A DNA stretch of 11,343 nucleotides, taken from an uncultured Magnetococcales bacterium (GTDB lineage Bacteria > Pseudomonadota > Magnetococcia > Magnetococcales > Magnetaquicoccaceae). The position numbers and the translations under genes were made by a program. Shown in pieces: positions 1 to 7,377 of this stretch (position 1 is its first letter; each line of letters opens with the position of its first letter). The notes beneath the pieces were generated by a model that saw only the letters and a program-made list of their open reading frames with translations, was not told where the DNA came from and ran no database searches. The stretch spans positions 1-11,343 of the forward strand of contig CAIWLA010000372.1 in the NCBI GenBank assembly GCA_903913345.1. Reading direction: 5' to 3'.

Positions 1-276
1 GCCATACCGTTTGACACTTTGGCTGAAGATTCCCGTTTTCGGGAGTTGGCCACCAAGGGGGATGTTGAACTCGTCAAGCGGGACATTGAACTCGTGAGGC
101 GGGATGTTGAGCGTGTCAGGGGGGAAATTGAACTGGCAAAGGAGGGGTTGCGCAAGGAAATTGAGATTTCCAAGAATGAAACCATCAAGTGGATGGTTGG
201 TCTTGCCTTGGCGCAACTGGCCATGATGGCGGGCATCCTCATGACCCTGGTGCGCGTGTTGCCCGGTGGGCATTGA
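1..276 (+). CDS. DUF1640-like coiled-coil membrane protein, 5' end outside window
   Basis: The reading frame is open from base 1, so the gene starts upstream; a TTG at 19 is in frame but is probably internal. The first visible residues, AIPFDTLA, resemble the N-terminal signature I associate with DUF1640 (CCDC90-like) proteins. The middle is a charged coiled coil built on near-repeats (DVELVKR, DIELVRR, DVERVRG). A single C-terminal membrane helix follows (about WMVGLALAQLAMMAGILMTLV), and the protein ends LPGGH. This is the usual layout of the family: a coiled-coil stalk on a C-terminal anchor. The cellular role of bacterial members is unknown. In relatives as I remember them, about 25 residues separate the PFDTLA motif from the coiled coil; here the two are almost adjacent, so an internal deletion is possible. 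The gene is convergent with the downstream lipoprotein gene, 22 bp away. Confidence 0.6.
   Translation, partial: AIPFDTLAEDSRFRELATKGDVELVKRDIELVRRDVERVRGEIELAKEGLRKEIEISKNETIKWMVGLALAQLAMMAGILMTLVRVLPGGH
61..144 (+). repeat. Tandem 21-bp in-frame repeats encoding coiled-coil heptads
   Basis: Four consecutive 21-bp units begin at 61, 82, 103 and 124. The first two differ at only a few bases (gatgttgaactcgtcaagcgg and gacattgaactcgtgaggcgg), the third is a little more diverged and the fourth is degenerate. Each encodes one seven-residue heptad (D-x-E-L-V-x-R pattern). The similarity at DNA level suggests growth of the coiled coil by local duplication, and the unit number may vary between strains. 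Confidence 0.7.
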
Positions 277-298
277 ATCCGTATGGGAGAGGTGCCCT

Positions 299-988
299 CT
301 AAAACGGCCACACAAACCAGTTGTTTTCCTTCTCGTCGCGGAGGTTCAGGCTCTCTTTGCAAGAGGCCAGTTGGCCATCATAGCGGGCGGCATTGCGCTC
401 CACCTTTTCCGCCACCCGGAGCAACCAGGATTTTTTGCGATAGCTCTGGGCCGCATAACCCCCGTGTCCTTCATGATAAGCCAGATAGAGGTTGCGGGCA
501 TCCCAGAAGGGAATATGGAGCTTTTTGTGGCTGACATGGTTGTACCAACCGATAAAATCCACGGCATCCCGGAAATCCTCCCGGTCGGCGTGACGATTGC
601 CCGTCTGTTGCTGGTAGTGCGCCCAGGTGCCATCCAGGGCCTGGGCATAACCCAGGGCGGAGGAGAGGCGTTGACCCGGCAGGAAGCCCAGAAAACCTTT
701 ACTCATCGGTCGGGCATCCGATCGGAATTTGGACTCCTGATGGATCATGGCCAACTGCACCGGGACCGGTGTGCCCCATTTGTGATAGGCCTTGTCCATC
801 ACCTGATACCAACTGCCGCGCCCCTGAAAAATGCTGCAGGCATCGTTGATGTTGATTCGGGCGATCGGTGGTCCCTCCGTCTTGGTGGAGAGCGCGGCGC
901 ATCCCCCCAGCACCGTCAACAACCCGATCCACAGGAGGAGACGGGTGGTCTGTCTGCCGGTATGGGAGAAAAAGGAAAATCGCGCCAT
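299..988 (-). CDS. Lytic transglycosylase (SLT-fold) lipoprotein
   Basis: Predicted to cleave the MurNAc-GlcNAc bond of peptidoglycan, leaving 1,6-anhydro-MurNAc ends, as lytic transglycosylases do. I start it at the ATG at 988 (229 aa) because this gives a clean lipoprotein signal: basic N-terminus, hydrophobic run LLLWIGLLTVL, lipobox LGGC with Cys30. Ala follows the Cys, with no Asp sorting signal, so outer-membrane anchoring is likely. The SLT signatures are in order: HQES at 83-86 with Glu85 the likely catalytic acid, GYAQ at 113-116, and YHEGHGGY at 171-178 in the place of the usual AYNAG-type motif. The FIGWYNHVSHKK segment (145-156) recalls a short SLT group (possibly Pfam SLT_4; from memory). 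It is the last gene of the tyrS operon, beginning 4 bp after kdsB with only a weak ribosome site, so translational coupling is likely. An in-frame ATG at 1048 would give a poorer N-terminus. Confidence 0.85.
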   Translation of the reverse strand: MARFSFFSHTGRQTTRLLLWIGLLTVLGGCAALSTKTEGPPIARININDACSIFQGRGSWYQVMDKAYHKWGTPVPVQLAMIHQESKFRSDARPMSKGFLGFLPGQRLSSALGYAQALDGTWAHYQQQTGNRHADREDFRDAVDFIGWYNHVSHKKLHIPFWDARNLYLAYHEGHGGYAAQSYRKKSWLLRVAEKVERNAARYDGQLASCKESLNLRDEKENNWFVWPF

Positions 989-992
989 GGTC

Positions 993-1727
993 TTACGGTG
1001 CCAACAATAGTTGCCGGACGCGCTGCGCATCCGCCGGGGTATCCACACCGATGGTCATTCCATCGGCCACGACGACACGAATGGAATGGCCATGTTCCAG
1101 GGCACGCAATTGTTCCAACCGTTCCCGCTGTTCCAACCCGGTGGGTGGAAGACGGGCAAAGGTTTGCAAAAAATCGGCACGATAGGCATACAGCCCCACA
1201 TGACGCCAGAGGGGGGCGGCCAGCCCCCCCTGATCCCGGTCAAACGGAATGGGCAGACGGGAAAAATAGAGGGCGAACCCCCGGCGATCACAGACCACCT
1301 TGACCACATTGGGATCGCGGGCCTCCTCCAGATCGTGAAGGGGATGGGCCACGGTGGCCATGTCGATGGTGGCATCCGCCCGCAAAGGGGCGGTCACCCG
1401 ATTGATCAACTCGGGATCCAGCAGCGGTTCATCCCCCTGGACATTGACCACAATGGTGGCCGCCAATCCCCGTGCGGCCTCGGCCACCCGATCCGTCCCG
1501 GAGAGATGGGCGGACGAGGTCATCACCACGCGACCGCCAAAGGCCTGCACGGCATCGAAGATGCGCTCATCGTCGGTGGCCACCCAGACGGCGGCCACAT
1601 CGGCCTGCATCGCCCGTTCATAGACGTGCTGAATCATCGGTTTTCCCCCCAGATCCAGCAGAGGCTTGCCGGGCAGACGGCTGGAGGCAAACCGCGCCGG
1701 AATAATCACAACAATTGAATCGTTCAT
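993..1727 (-). CDS. kdsB: 3-deoxy-manno-octulosonate cytidylyltransferase (CMP-Kdo synthetase)
   Basis: Activates Kdo with CTP to give CMP-Kdo and pyrophosphate, the committed cytoplasmic step that feeds Kdo into the lipopolysaccharide inner core. The 244 residues match the usual family length of about 250. Visible family motifs: the nucleotide-binding loop PARFASSRLPGKPL (10-23), TSSAHLSGTDR (70-80), VNVQGDEPL (94-102) with the metal-binding Asp expected at Asp99, then YFSRLPIPFDR, HVGLYAYR, the EQLRALEHG stretch and GVDTPAD near the C-terminus. All are intact. A good ribosome site (GGAGAGGG) lies about 6 bp before the ATG. It is the third gene of the operon, 15 bp after the DUF3108 gene and 4 bp before the lytic transglycosylase gene. 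Its presence implies a Kdo-containing lipopolysaccharide. Confidence 0.97.
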   Translation of the reverse strand: MNDSIVVIIPARFASSRLPGKPLLDLGGKPMIQHVYERAMQADVAAVWVATDDERIFDAVQAFGGRVVMTSSAHLSGTDRVAEAARGLAATIVVNVQGDEPLLDPELINRVTAPLRADATIDMATVAHPLHDLEEARDPNVVKVVCDRRGFALYFSRLPIPFDRDQGGLAAPLWRHVGLYAYRADFLQTFARLPPTGLEQRERLEQLRALEHGHSIRVVVADGMTIGVDTPADAQRVRQLLLAP

Positions 1728-1742
1728 GGTTCACCCTCTCCG

Positions 1743-2543
1743 CTATGGATTCTCTTTCTCCTGCCTGCTCTCTCCCCGTCCGTCATCGAAGGCCACCAGT
1801 TCTGCCACCACCGAACCAATGGCGATCTGGGCCTCCACCTGCACCGGAATGCGGCGATGGTCATCGGTCAGCCAGAGGACAATCGGCCCCCGTTGGCGGA
1901 GTGATTCGGAGTTTTCCACGGTCATGCGCAGTGGAAACACCTGGAAATTGCCCAAGGCCGTATGCAGCAGGCGGCTGCCCCCGATGGCAAAGGTCAGACA
2001 AAACACCTTCTCCCCATCCACAACCTGCCGTTCCAGGGTATGATTGGGCAGCAATTCCGGCCAGCCACGCACGGCATAAAAGAGACTCAAGGGGTCGATG
2101 ACATCATCCGTGCCCAGGGGGATGGCGGTTTTCCCCTGGGGTTCCTCCGGGTGCTGATAGAGACGCAACACCTGTCGCATCTCCCGGTCAAACTGGTAGG
2201 AGAACTGCCATTTCTGGTCTCCCCGGTGTTGATCCTTGACATACCGATGGGTGGTAAAGTTTGACTCCTGGCGATGCCCCTCCACCGTGATCCGATCATC
2301 GATGACACGAAACAGGCGCGCCGCACCCAGGGTGGAAAAGGTCGTTTCCACGGTATAGTCATGGCCTGGGCCACTCTTCATTTGTGTGGTGGCGCGGCCT
2401 GAGGGCACACCCATCCAGTCAAGCCGGTATTGAAGCCGTTCGCCCGTCCCCGCGCCCCAGACCCAGTCACTTTCCGCCGCTCCGACCAGGGAGGCCACCA
2501 GGAAAGATCCCACCAGAGGCACCGCCAGGAGGATTCTGTTCAT
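1743..2543 (-). CDS. DUF3108 family exported protein
   Basis: 266 residues with a clear Sec signal peptide ([23 protein letters not shown], predicted cleavage near residue 23), so the mature protein should be periplasmic or surface-exposed. The body is beta-rich with the features I associate with DUF3108: an early [22 protein letters not shown] segment, a central [15 protein letters not shown] motif, a [14 protein letters not shown] segment and a late [39 protein letters not shown] block. The biochemical role of the family is not established; an envelope or outer-membrane function is inferred from export and from its kdsB and transglycosylase neighbours. The start codon overlaps the tyrS stop (ATGA), which suggests translational coupling. 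No strong ribosome site is visible, consistent with reinitiation. Confidence 0.85.
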   Translation of the reverse strand: MNRILLAVPLVGSFLVASLVGAAESDWVWGAGTGERLQYRLDWMGVPSGRATTQMKSGPGHDYTVETTFSTLGAARLFRVIDDRITVEGHRQESNFTTHRYVKDQHRGDQKWQFSYQFDREMRQVLRLYQHPEEPQGKTAIPLGTDDVIDPLSLFYAVRGWPELLPNHTLERQVVDGEKVFCLTFAIGGSRLLHTALGNFQVFPLRMTVENSESLRQRGPIVLWLTDDHRRIPVQVEAQIAIGSVVAELVAFDDGRGESRQEKENP

Positions 2544-3769
2544 TGCACGGTCAACCGGACAAATCGTCGCTTGCCCACCCGCAACACATAGTCACTGCCC
2601 GCCTGGAGCAGGGTGCGACTGTCGGCCATTTTGACGCCGTTGACCGAGACGGCCTGTTGTTGGATCATCCGAAAGGCCTCGCTGTTGGAGGCGACCAGTC
2701 CGGCCTGGGTCAAGGCGGTCGCCAGCCCCACACTCCCCTCTGTGGTGGTCAGGGTCAGGGTTTCCATCTCCTCCGGTTGTTCCTTGTGACCAAAGACCGC
2801 CGTGAACCGCTCCCGCGCCTGCACGGCCGCTTCCGGGCCGTGAAAACGGCGGGTCAACTCCTCGGCCAGTTGTTTTTTGGCCGCCACCGGATGGAAGGTG
2901 CCCGCCGCCACCTGGCTGCGCAATCCCTCCACTTCGGCCATATCCAGGGCCGACAGCAGTTCATAATAACGCCACATCAGGGGATCGGAGAGGGACATCA
3001 GCTTGCCGAACATCTCGTCCGGGGGATCCTGGATGGCGATAAAATTTCCCAGGGATTTGGACATTTTGTTGACCCCGTCCAGCCCTTCCAGGATGGGCAT
3101 GGTCAGGACACACTGGGGAGACTGGCCATAATCCCGTTGCAGTTCCCGTCCGACCAGCAGGTTGAAGGTCTGATCGGTCCCCCCCAGCTCCACATCGGCC
3201 TGCAACACCACCGAGTCATAGCCTTGCACCAGGGGATAGAGAAATTCATGGATGGCGATGGGTTGTCCCTGCCGATAGCGGTTGGCAAAATCCTCCCGCT
3301 CCAACATGCGGGCCACGGTATGTCTGGCGGCCAGTTGGATCATCGCGGTGGCCGACAGGGGTTCCATCCAGGTGCTGTTGAAGACCACCCTGGTCCGGGT
3401 CCGATCCAGGATATGGAAGACCTGCGCCTGATAGGTCTGGGCGTTGGCCGCCACCTGTTCCGAGGTCAGGGGTTTGCGGGTGACATTTTTGCCCGTTGGA
3501 TCGCCGATCCGGCCCGTAAAATCGCCGATCAGAAAGATCACCTCGTGACCCAGCTCCTGGAACTGGCGCATCTTTTGCAGCAACACCGTATGACCGAGAT
3601 GGAGATCGGCGGCGGTGGGATCAAAGCCGGCCTTGATGCGCAGGGGGATGCCGGTGTCGAGGGAACGGGCCAGTTTTTCCTCCAACTCGGCCTCCGAGAT
3701 GCACTGGGCAACGCCCCGGCGGATGATTCGCATCTGTTCCGCCACCATTTGGCTCTTTTGGGTTGACAT
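2540..3769 (-). CDS. tyrS: Tyrosyl-tRNA synthetase (TyrZ-like class)
   Basis: Charges tRNA-Tyr with tyrosine in the cytoplasm. The 409-residue protein has the class I signatures: HLGH (57-60) within [46 protein letters not shown], the tyrosine-site segment [19 protein letters not shown] (182-200), and KMSKS at 235-239. An S4-type RNA-binding domain closes the protein (about 345-405, [16 protein letters not shown] to [13 protein letters not shown]). The spacing and the [16 protein letters not shown] motif are those of the TyrZ-like branch, not the E. coli TyrS type. It is the first gene of the envelope operon, so an essential translation gene is co-transcribed with envelope genes. No convincing ribosome site precedes the ATG at 3769. 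The in-frame ATGs at 3748 and 3733 have AAGAG and GGCGGAA upstream and are alternatives. No T-box leader fits in the 38-bp gap to anmK. Confidence 0.97.
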   Translation of the reverse strand: MSTQKSQMVAEQMRIIRRGVAQCISEAELEEKLARSLDTGIPLRIKAGFDPTAADLHLGHTVLLQKMRQFQELGHEVIFLIGDFTGRIGDPTGKNVTRKPLTSEQVAANAQTYQAQVFHILDRTRTRVVFNSTWMEPLSATAMIQLAARHTVARMLEREDFANRYRQGQPIAIHEFLYPLVQGYDSVVLQADVELGGTDQTFNLLVGRELQRDYGQSPQCVLTMPILEGLDGVNKMSKSLGNFIAIQDPPDEMFGKLMSLSDPLMWRYYELLSALDMAEVEGLRSQVAAGTFHPVAAKKQLAEELTRRFHGPEAAVQARERFTAVFGHKEQPEEMETLTLTTTEGSVGLATALTQAGLVASNSEAFRMIQQQAVSVNGVKMADSRTLLQAGSDYVLRVGKRRFVRLTVQ

Positions 3770-3807
3770 GTCTGTGTTTGGTCCACGATGGAGAGTAAGT
3801 TAACCGA

Positions 3808-4941
3808 ATGAATTCCTTATCAAATAACCAATTCAATGCCGTTGGTCTCATGTCTGGTACCTCGGCGGATGCCATCGATGCCGTTTTGTTGCGCACCGAC
3901 GGTATTGCCCCGCCCCAGGTGTTGGCCCATGCCGTCACCCCCTATCCGCCTGAGGTGCGGCGGCAGGTGTTGTCGCTGTATGAGCCGAGTGTGGGTGAAC
4001 TGGACCGTCTGGGTCAACTGGATCAGACCCTGGGGCAGATGTTTGCCCAGGCGGCCCTGGCGGTCATTGAGCGCGGCTCTCTGACGCCGGACCAGGTTCA
4101 GGTGATTGGCAGCCATGGCCAGACGGTACGCCATCGCCCCCCCCATTTCACCCTCCAGATTGGCAATCCGTTCGTCATTGCCGCCAGGACGGGGATTACC
4201 ACTGTAGCAAATTTTCGTCCCGCCGACATGGCTCGACAGGGGGAGGGTGCCCCTTTGACGCCATTATTTCATCAGGCACTCTTTGCCCAGGCGGGACAGC
4301 GGGTGGCGGTGGTCAATCTGGGGGGGATTGCCAACCTGACCGCCCTGCCGGGCAACCCCGATCAGCCGTTATTGGCGGGGGACACCGGCCCGGCCAACAC
4401 CCTTCTGGATCTCCTGGCCGAGATGACCAGCCAGGGGAGGCAGACCCATGACATCGATGGCGAACAGGCCGCCCAGGGCAGGGTGGATGAATCGGCCCTG
4501 GCGTGGTTGTTGGCCCAGCCGTTTTTCCAACGGCCTTTTCCCAAATCCACGGGTCGGGAGCTGTTCGGCATGCCCTTTCTTCAACAATTTTTGAAATCAT
4601 TTCCGAATCTTGGCAAGGCAGATCGTTTTGCGACCCTCACGGCGTTGACGGTCCGCACGGTGGCGGACGCCTGTCGTCTGACCCTGGCCCCGGCTCCGCA
4701 TCGTCTCATCCTGTGCGGTGGAGGGGTAAAAAACAAGGAAATCCGGCGTCAACTGCAAAAAGAGTTGCCGGAGAGTGTCATCATGGAGAGTGCCGCCCTG
4801 GGGGTGGATGCCGATACCCTGGAGGCGCAGGCCTTTGCCTGGTTTGCGGTACGCACCGTGCGCCATCTCCCCTCTTCCCTGCCCGGAGCCACAGGTGCCC
4901 GTGAGTCAGCCGTACTGGGGGCCATTCATCCGGCATCGTAA
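3808..4941 (+). CDS. anmK: Anhydro-N-acetylmuramic acid kinase
   Basis: Phosphorylates and opens 1,6-anhydro-MurNAc, using ATP, to give MurNAc-6-phosphate, so that cell-wall turnover products released by lytic transglycosylases can be recycled. It acts in the cytoplasm. The 377 residues match the family length. Motifs in order: GLMSGTSADAIDAVLL (13-28), IGSHGQTVRHRPP (100-112), NLGGIANLT (170-178), GDTGPAN (191-197) where Asp192 aligns with the catalytic base of characterised enzymes, a STGRELFG segment (247-254), LTALTVRTVADACR (278-290) and LILCGGGVKNKEIRRQL (300-316). The third residue of the usual GPGN is Ala here (GPAN), a common variant as far as I recall. It diverges from tyrS across 38 bp. 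A GGAG lies 14 bp before the ATG, further than optimal. The functional link with the transglycosylase at the other end of the neighbouring operon is inferred. Confidence 0.97.
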   Translation: MNSLSNNQFNAVGLMSGTSADAIDAVLLRTDGIAPPQVLAHAVTPYPPEVRRQVLSLYEPSVGELDRLGQLDQTLGQMFAQAALAVIERGSLTPDQVQVIGSHGQTVRHRPPHFTLQIGNPFVIAARTGITTVANFRPADMARQGEGAPLTPLFHQALFAQAGQRVAVVNLGGIANLTALPGNPDQPLLAGDTGPANTLLDLLAEMTSQGRQTHDIDGEQAAQGRVDESALAWLLAQPFFQRPFPKSTGRELFGMPFLQQFLKSFPNLGKADRFATLTALTVRTVADACRLTLAPAPHRLILCGGGVKNKEIRRQLQKELPESVIMESAALGVDADTLEAQAFAWFAVRTVRHLPSSLPGATGARESAVLGAIHPAS

Positions 4942-4971
4942 CATGAGTCTCCCCGCCGTGTTTGTCGTATG

Positions 4972-5027
4972 ATTGCGGGGTCCAGGGGGGGCACCCCCCG
5001 GGCGGGGTGCAGGGGCGGAGCCCTTGC
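4972..5027. repeat. GC-rich GGGGTCC-type folded intergenic element
   Basis: Begins ATTGCGGGGTCC and contains two adjacent hairpins. One has 7-bp arms GCACCCC (4991-4997) and GGGGTGC (5004-5010). The other has 8-bp arms GCAGGGGC (5009-5016) and GCCCTTGC (5020-5027) with one G-T wobble and a 3-nt loop. The two hairpins share two bases, so they cannot both be complete at once. A near-identical opening, ATTGTGGGGGTCC, occurs at the right edge of the window, also just downstream of a gene. This suggests a dispersed family similar to repetitive extragenic elements. I recall GGTCCAGGG-type repeats as abundant in magnetotactic cocci, but I cannot verify this here. Confidence 0.5.
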
Positions 5028-5112
5028 ATATCAATCGCGATTTATCAAAAGCCAATTTTCGCAGGAAATGGGCGCAATGCGTCCAAATCTGATCTGAAAG
5101 GGGAAGAAAAAT

Positions 5113-5144
5113 TAACGTAAAATCAATAAATTGATATTACGTTA
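5113..5144 (-). terminator. Near-palindromic candidate terminator of the chemoreceptor gene
   Basis: A 32-bp palindrome: outer arms TAACGTAA and TTACGTTA, inner arms ATCAAT and ATTGAT, with A/A mismatches only at positions 5121/5136 and at the centre. Read on the minus strand, the stem is followed directly by ATTTTTCTTCCC, a T-rich tract as expected of an intrinsic terminator. It sits about 70 bp past the chemoreceptor stop. The stem is unusually AT-rich for a terminator, so a protein-binding palindrome is the alternative. Confidence 0.5.
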
Positions 5145-5155
5145 GCGCATGGGGG

Positions 5156-5198
5156 GCATTCCCCCCATCATTTATTTGGACAATGATGGGGGGAATGC
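5156..5198. repeat. Perfect 16-bp inverted repeat beside the chemoreceptor stop
   Basis: The arms GCATTCCCCCCATCAT (5156-5171) and ATGATGGGGGGAATGC (5183-5198) are exact reverse complements around an 11-base loop. The right arm ends 13 bp from the chemoreceptor stop codon. No T-tract follows on either strand, so it is not a classical intrinsic terminator. It may protect mRNA 3' ends, block read-through between convergent genes, or be a repeat-family member. Confidence 0.75.
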
Positions 5199-5211
5199 GG
5201 AACCAACCGGA

Positions 5212-7239
5212 TCAAAAAGATTCAAACTCCTCATCCGAATGGGCCTTCTTTGCATCAGCCCCGCCGGATCGACGGGCAGGCGCAGGCAATGCCTTGGCGG
5301 TCCTTTTTTGCACAGAGGCCACCGGCGGTTTGGCCGTGGGCCGCATGACCGTGTGCCCTGACTGGCCAAGGTTGAAAAAGGCGATGGATTGCGCCATCAT
5401 GTCGGCCTGGGCACTCAACTCTTCCGCCGTTGCGGCCATCTCCTCGGAGGCCCCCGCATTCCGTTGAATCACCTGATCCAGTTGCTGGATCGCCTGATTG
5501 ATCTGTCCCGCCCCCTGGTTTTGTTCCTGACTGGAGGCATTGATCTCCTGAATCAGCTCCGCCGTCTTCTGAATATCGGGCACCAGTTTGCTCATGATGA
5601 CGCCAGCCTTTTCGGCCACATCGACGCTGGACGCCGACAGTTGACTGATCTCTCCCGCCGCCAACTGACTGCGTTCGGCCAATTTTCTCACTTCGGCTGC
5701 CACCACGGCAAACCCTTTGCCATGTTCGCCCGCCCGCGCCGCCTCGATGGCGGCATTCAGGGCCAACAGATTGGTCTGCCGGGCAATCTCCTCGATAATG
5801 CCAATCCTGGAGGCAATCTCCTTCATGGCCTGCACCGCCTTGCCCACCGCCAGACCATCCTCTTCCGCATCCTTGGCGGCCTTTTGCGCAATATTTTGGG
5901 TGATATTGGCGTTGTCCGTGTTTTGTTGAATGTTCGACTTCATCTCTTCCATGGACGAAGAGGTCTCCTCAATGGAGGCCGCCTGCTCGGTCGCACCCTG
6001 GGAGAGATTCTGGGCGGCATCTGAAATTTCGTTACTGCCCACAGAGACCTGTTCGGCTGCGGTGGATACCTCGCCGATCACCTCCCGCAATTTTTCCACC
6101 ATCTCCTTCAGCGCATTCGCCAGTCGGCCCACCTCATCCTGTTGATCCAGTTGGATGGTGGCCGTCAAATCCCCGCCGGTAATGCGTTGGGCAAAGGCCA
6201 AAGAGGCCAAAACCGGCCGCGTGATGGAACGGGGAATGAAAACCGCCATCAAAAGGGCGATCAGAATGGCGACCAGGGAAATGGCGATCACCCACGTGCG
6301 GGTTTGCACCGATTGCTGAACCATCGACTCCTCGGACAGAATCCCCTCTCTCGCCACCTTTTCCATGGCGTGAAAATGGTCCTTCAGGATGGTCAGTTGG
6401 GCCTGGGTCTCCGCAGAGAAGATATGTTCCGCCTCCTTTTTGCCCTGGAGTGCCAGACGGGCGGTCTCCTGCATCTTTTTCAAAGAGGCCCGCACCGCAG
6501 ACAACTCGACCTGAATCTCTTGTTGATAGACCTGTTTGGCCTTTTCCATATCGCCCTGCCGCAAGGCGTCCCGCACCTTTTCCCCGGAGGCATGGAGTCG
6601 CCGATGGGCGGGTTCCATCTCTTTCATGAGTTGGGCCTGTTGGGGATCAGAGGCCACCATCTTTTGACCCCCTTCACCATAGATAAACTTGCCCATGCCG
6701 CATTGCGTGGGATCCAACTCAACCTTCAGATCCTTGTCGCCCGCCAGGATGGCCGAGAGCACCTTCTCCGACCAGGCCAAATGGTCGGTCTCCTTTTGTG
6801 CCAAAAATTCCGGCAGGTTGACATCCGCCCGTTTGAGCACTTTCTGGATCTTGCCCGCCGATTCGTGCAATAAACGGTGGGGGGCTTCCATCGCATCCAG
6901 GATGGGTTTCATGGCAGGCAGCATGGCCTCCGCCTGGCGGCGACCATCGCCGTGGAACCACTTGCCAAAGGCGCATTGGGTGGGGTCCAGTTGGACGCCC
7001 ATTTCCGTGGCCTTGTCATCGTTGATATAGCTGCTCACCCGATTGACCCAGTTGAGATGGTCCAGTTCACGTTGCAGGATCTCCCCACGCAACCGGTTGC
7101 CCTCCACCACCTCCAGTCCATTGGCCACCATCCGGTTGATCCCCTGCAGGGACCAACCACTGATGCCCATCATCAACACGAGCACACTGCCAATGCCGAC
7201 TAAAATTTTCTTGCCAAGACTCAAGTTGCCCCAGTTCAT
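5212..7239 (-). CDS. Methyl-accepting chemotaxis protein with tandem CZB sensor domains
   Basis: A transmembrane chemoreceptor that should control CheA through CheW. Starting at the ATG at 7239 (675 aa), the order is: TM1 (about 12-31); a periplasmic region (32-315) with two chemoreceptor zinc-binding (CZB) modules; TM2 (316-335); HAMP (336-388); and a signalling helix hairpin whose tip holds [26 protein letters not shown]1 shows DHLNW with His61, [11 protein letters not shown] with Cys89, and His121/His125 in PHRLLH. CZB2 shows DHLAW with His153, [11 protein letters not shown] with Cys180, and His212/His216 in AHRRLH. These form 3His/Cys-type zinc sites, here outside the cytoplasm. The C-terminus is a flexible Pro/Ala/Lys linker ending EFESF, which fits the aromatic-x-x-aromatic tether bound by CheR/CheB. 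GGGAG (7250-7254) supports a start at 7239 or the nearby ATG at 7245. The open frame continues upstream to 7443, but that stretch looks like promoter DNA. Confidence 0.93.
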   Translation of the reverse strand: MNWGNLSLGKKILVGIGSVLVLMMGISGWSLQGINRMVANGLEVVEGNRLRGEILQRELDHLNWVNRVSSYINDDKATEMGVQLDPTQCAFGKWFHGDGRRQAEAMLPAMKPILDAMEAPHRLLHESAGKIQKVLKRADVNLPEFLAQKETDHLAWSEKVLSAILAGDKDLKVELDPTQCGMGKFIYGEGGQKMVASDPQQAQLMKEMEPAHRRLHASGEKVRDALRQGDMEKAKQVYQQEIQVELSAVRASLKKMQETARLALQGKKEAEHIFSAETQAQLTILKDHFHAMEKVAREGILSEESMVQQSVQTRTWVIAISLVAILIALLMAVFIPRSITRPVLASLAFAQRITGGDLTATIQLDQQDEVGRLANALKEMVEKLREVIGEVSTAAEQVSVGSNEISDAAQNLSQGATEQAASIEETSSSMEEMKSNIQQNTDNANITQNIAQKAAKDAEEDGLAVGKAVQAMKEIASRIGIIEEIARQTNLLALNAAIEAARAGEHGKGFAVVAAEVRKLAERSQLAAGEISQLSASSVDVAEKAGVIMSKLVPDIQKTAELIQEINASSQEQNQGAGQINQAIQQLDQVIQRNAGASEEMAATAEELSAQADMMAQSIAFFNLGQSGHTVMRPTAKPPVASVQKRTAKALPAPARRSGGADAKKAHSDEEFESF

Positions 7240-7377
7240 GAACATCTCTCTCCCATTGTCTGTTGATACACCCTTTCCAATCGACCGCTTGAGTCTAGCA
7301 AAAATATCCTTCATCAGGAACCCATGTTGAAACAGAAAATTTTTTGATAAGCCATTCCTTGAACGCCCAAGAAATGC

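Larger units (their letters stand above)
4942..5211. other. Intergenic region between anmK and the chemoreceptor gene
   Basis: These 270 bp hold no credible gene. The region lies between the 3' ends of two convergent genes and has three parts: a GC-rich folded element (4972-5027) right after anmK, an AT-rich middle with a 10-bp palindrome AATCGCGATT (5033-5042), and two inverted repeats (5113-5144 and 5156-5198) just past the chemoreceptor stop. A 6-bp inverted repeat (CCCCGC 4951-4956, GCGGGG 4975-4980) follows anmK but has no T-tract. Confidence 0.7.

Noticed and set aside
288..300. Short hairpin AGAGG-TGC-CCTCT between the convergent first two genes, as a terminator
   Set aside because: The stem is only 5 bp with no T-tract for the plus strand, which is well within chance.
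266..1303. A 345-codon plus-strand frame opposite the transglycosylase gene and kdsB
   Set aside because: It is antisense to two genes with intact catalytic motifs, and its translation shows no family signal and a biased Arg/Pro/Gly-rich end.
2384..3766. A 460-codon open frame on the plus strand opposite all of tyrS and part of the DUF3108 gene
   Set aside because: It mirrors a fully convincing tyrS, has low-complexity Gly/His/Gln-rich composition with no recognisable domain, and such antisense frames are common in GC-rich DNA.
3763..3768. A perfect TTGACA on the plus strand before anmK, as a -35 box
   Set aside because: No acceptable -10 lies 16-18 bp downstream, and the implied transcript start would fall beyond the GGAG ribosome site of anmK.
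4942..5211. Possible attachment site or mobile-element scar in the repeat-rich gap after anmK
   Set aside because: There is no tRNA, integrase, transposase or flanking direct repeat, and the neighbouring genes are intact core genes.
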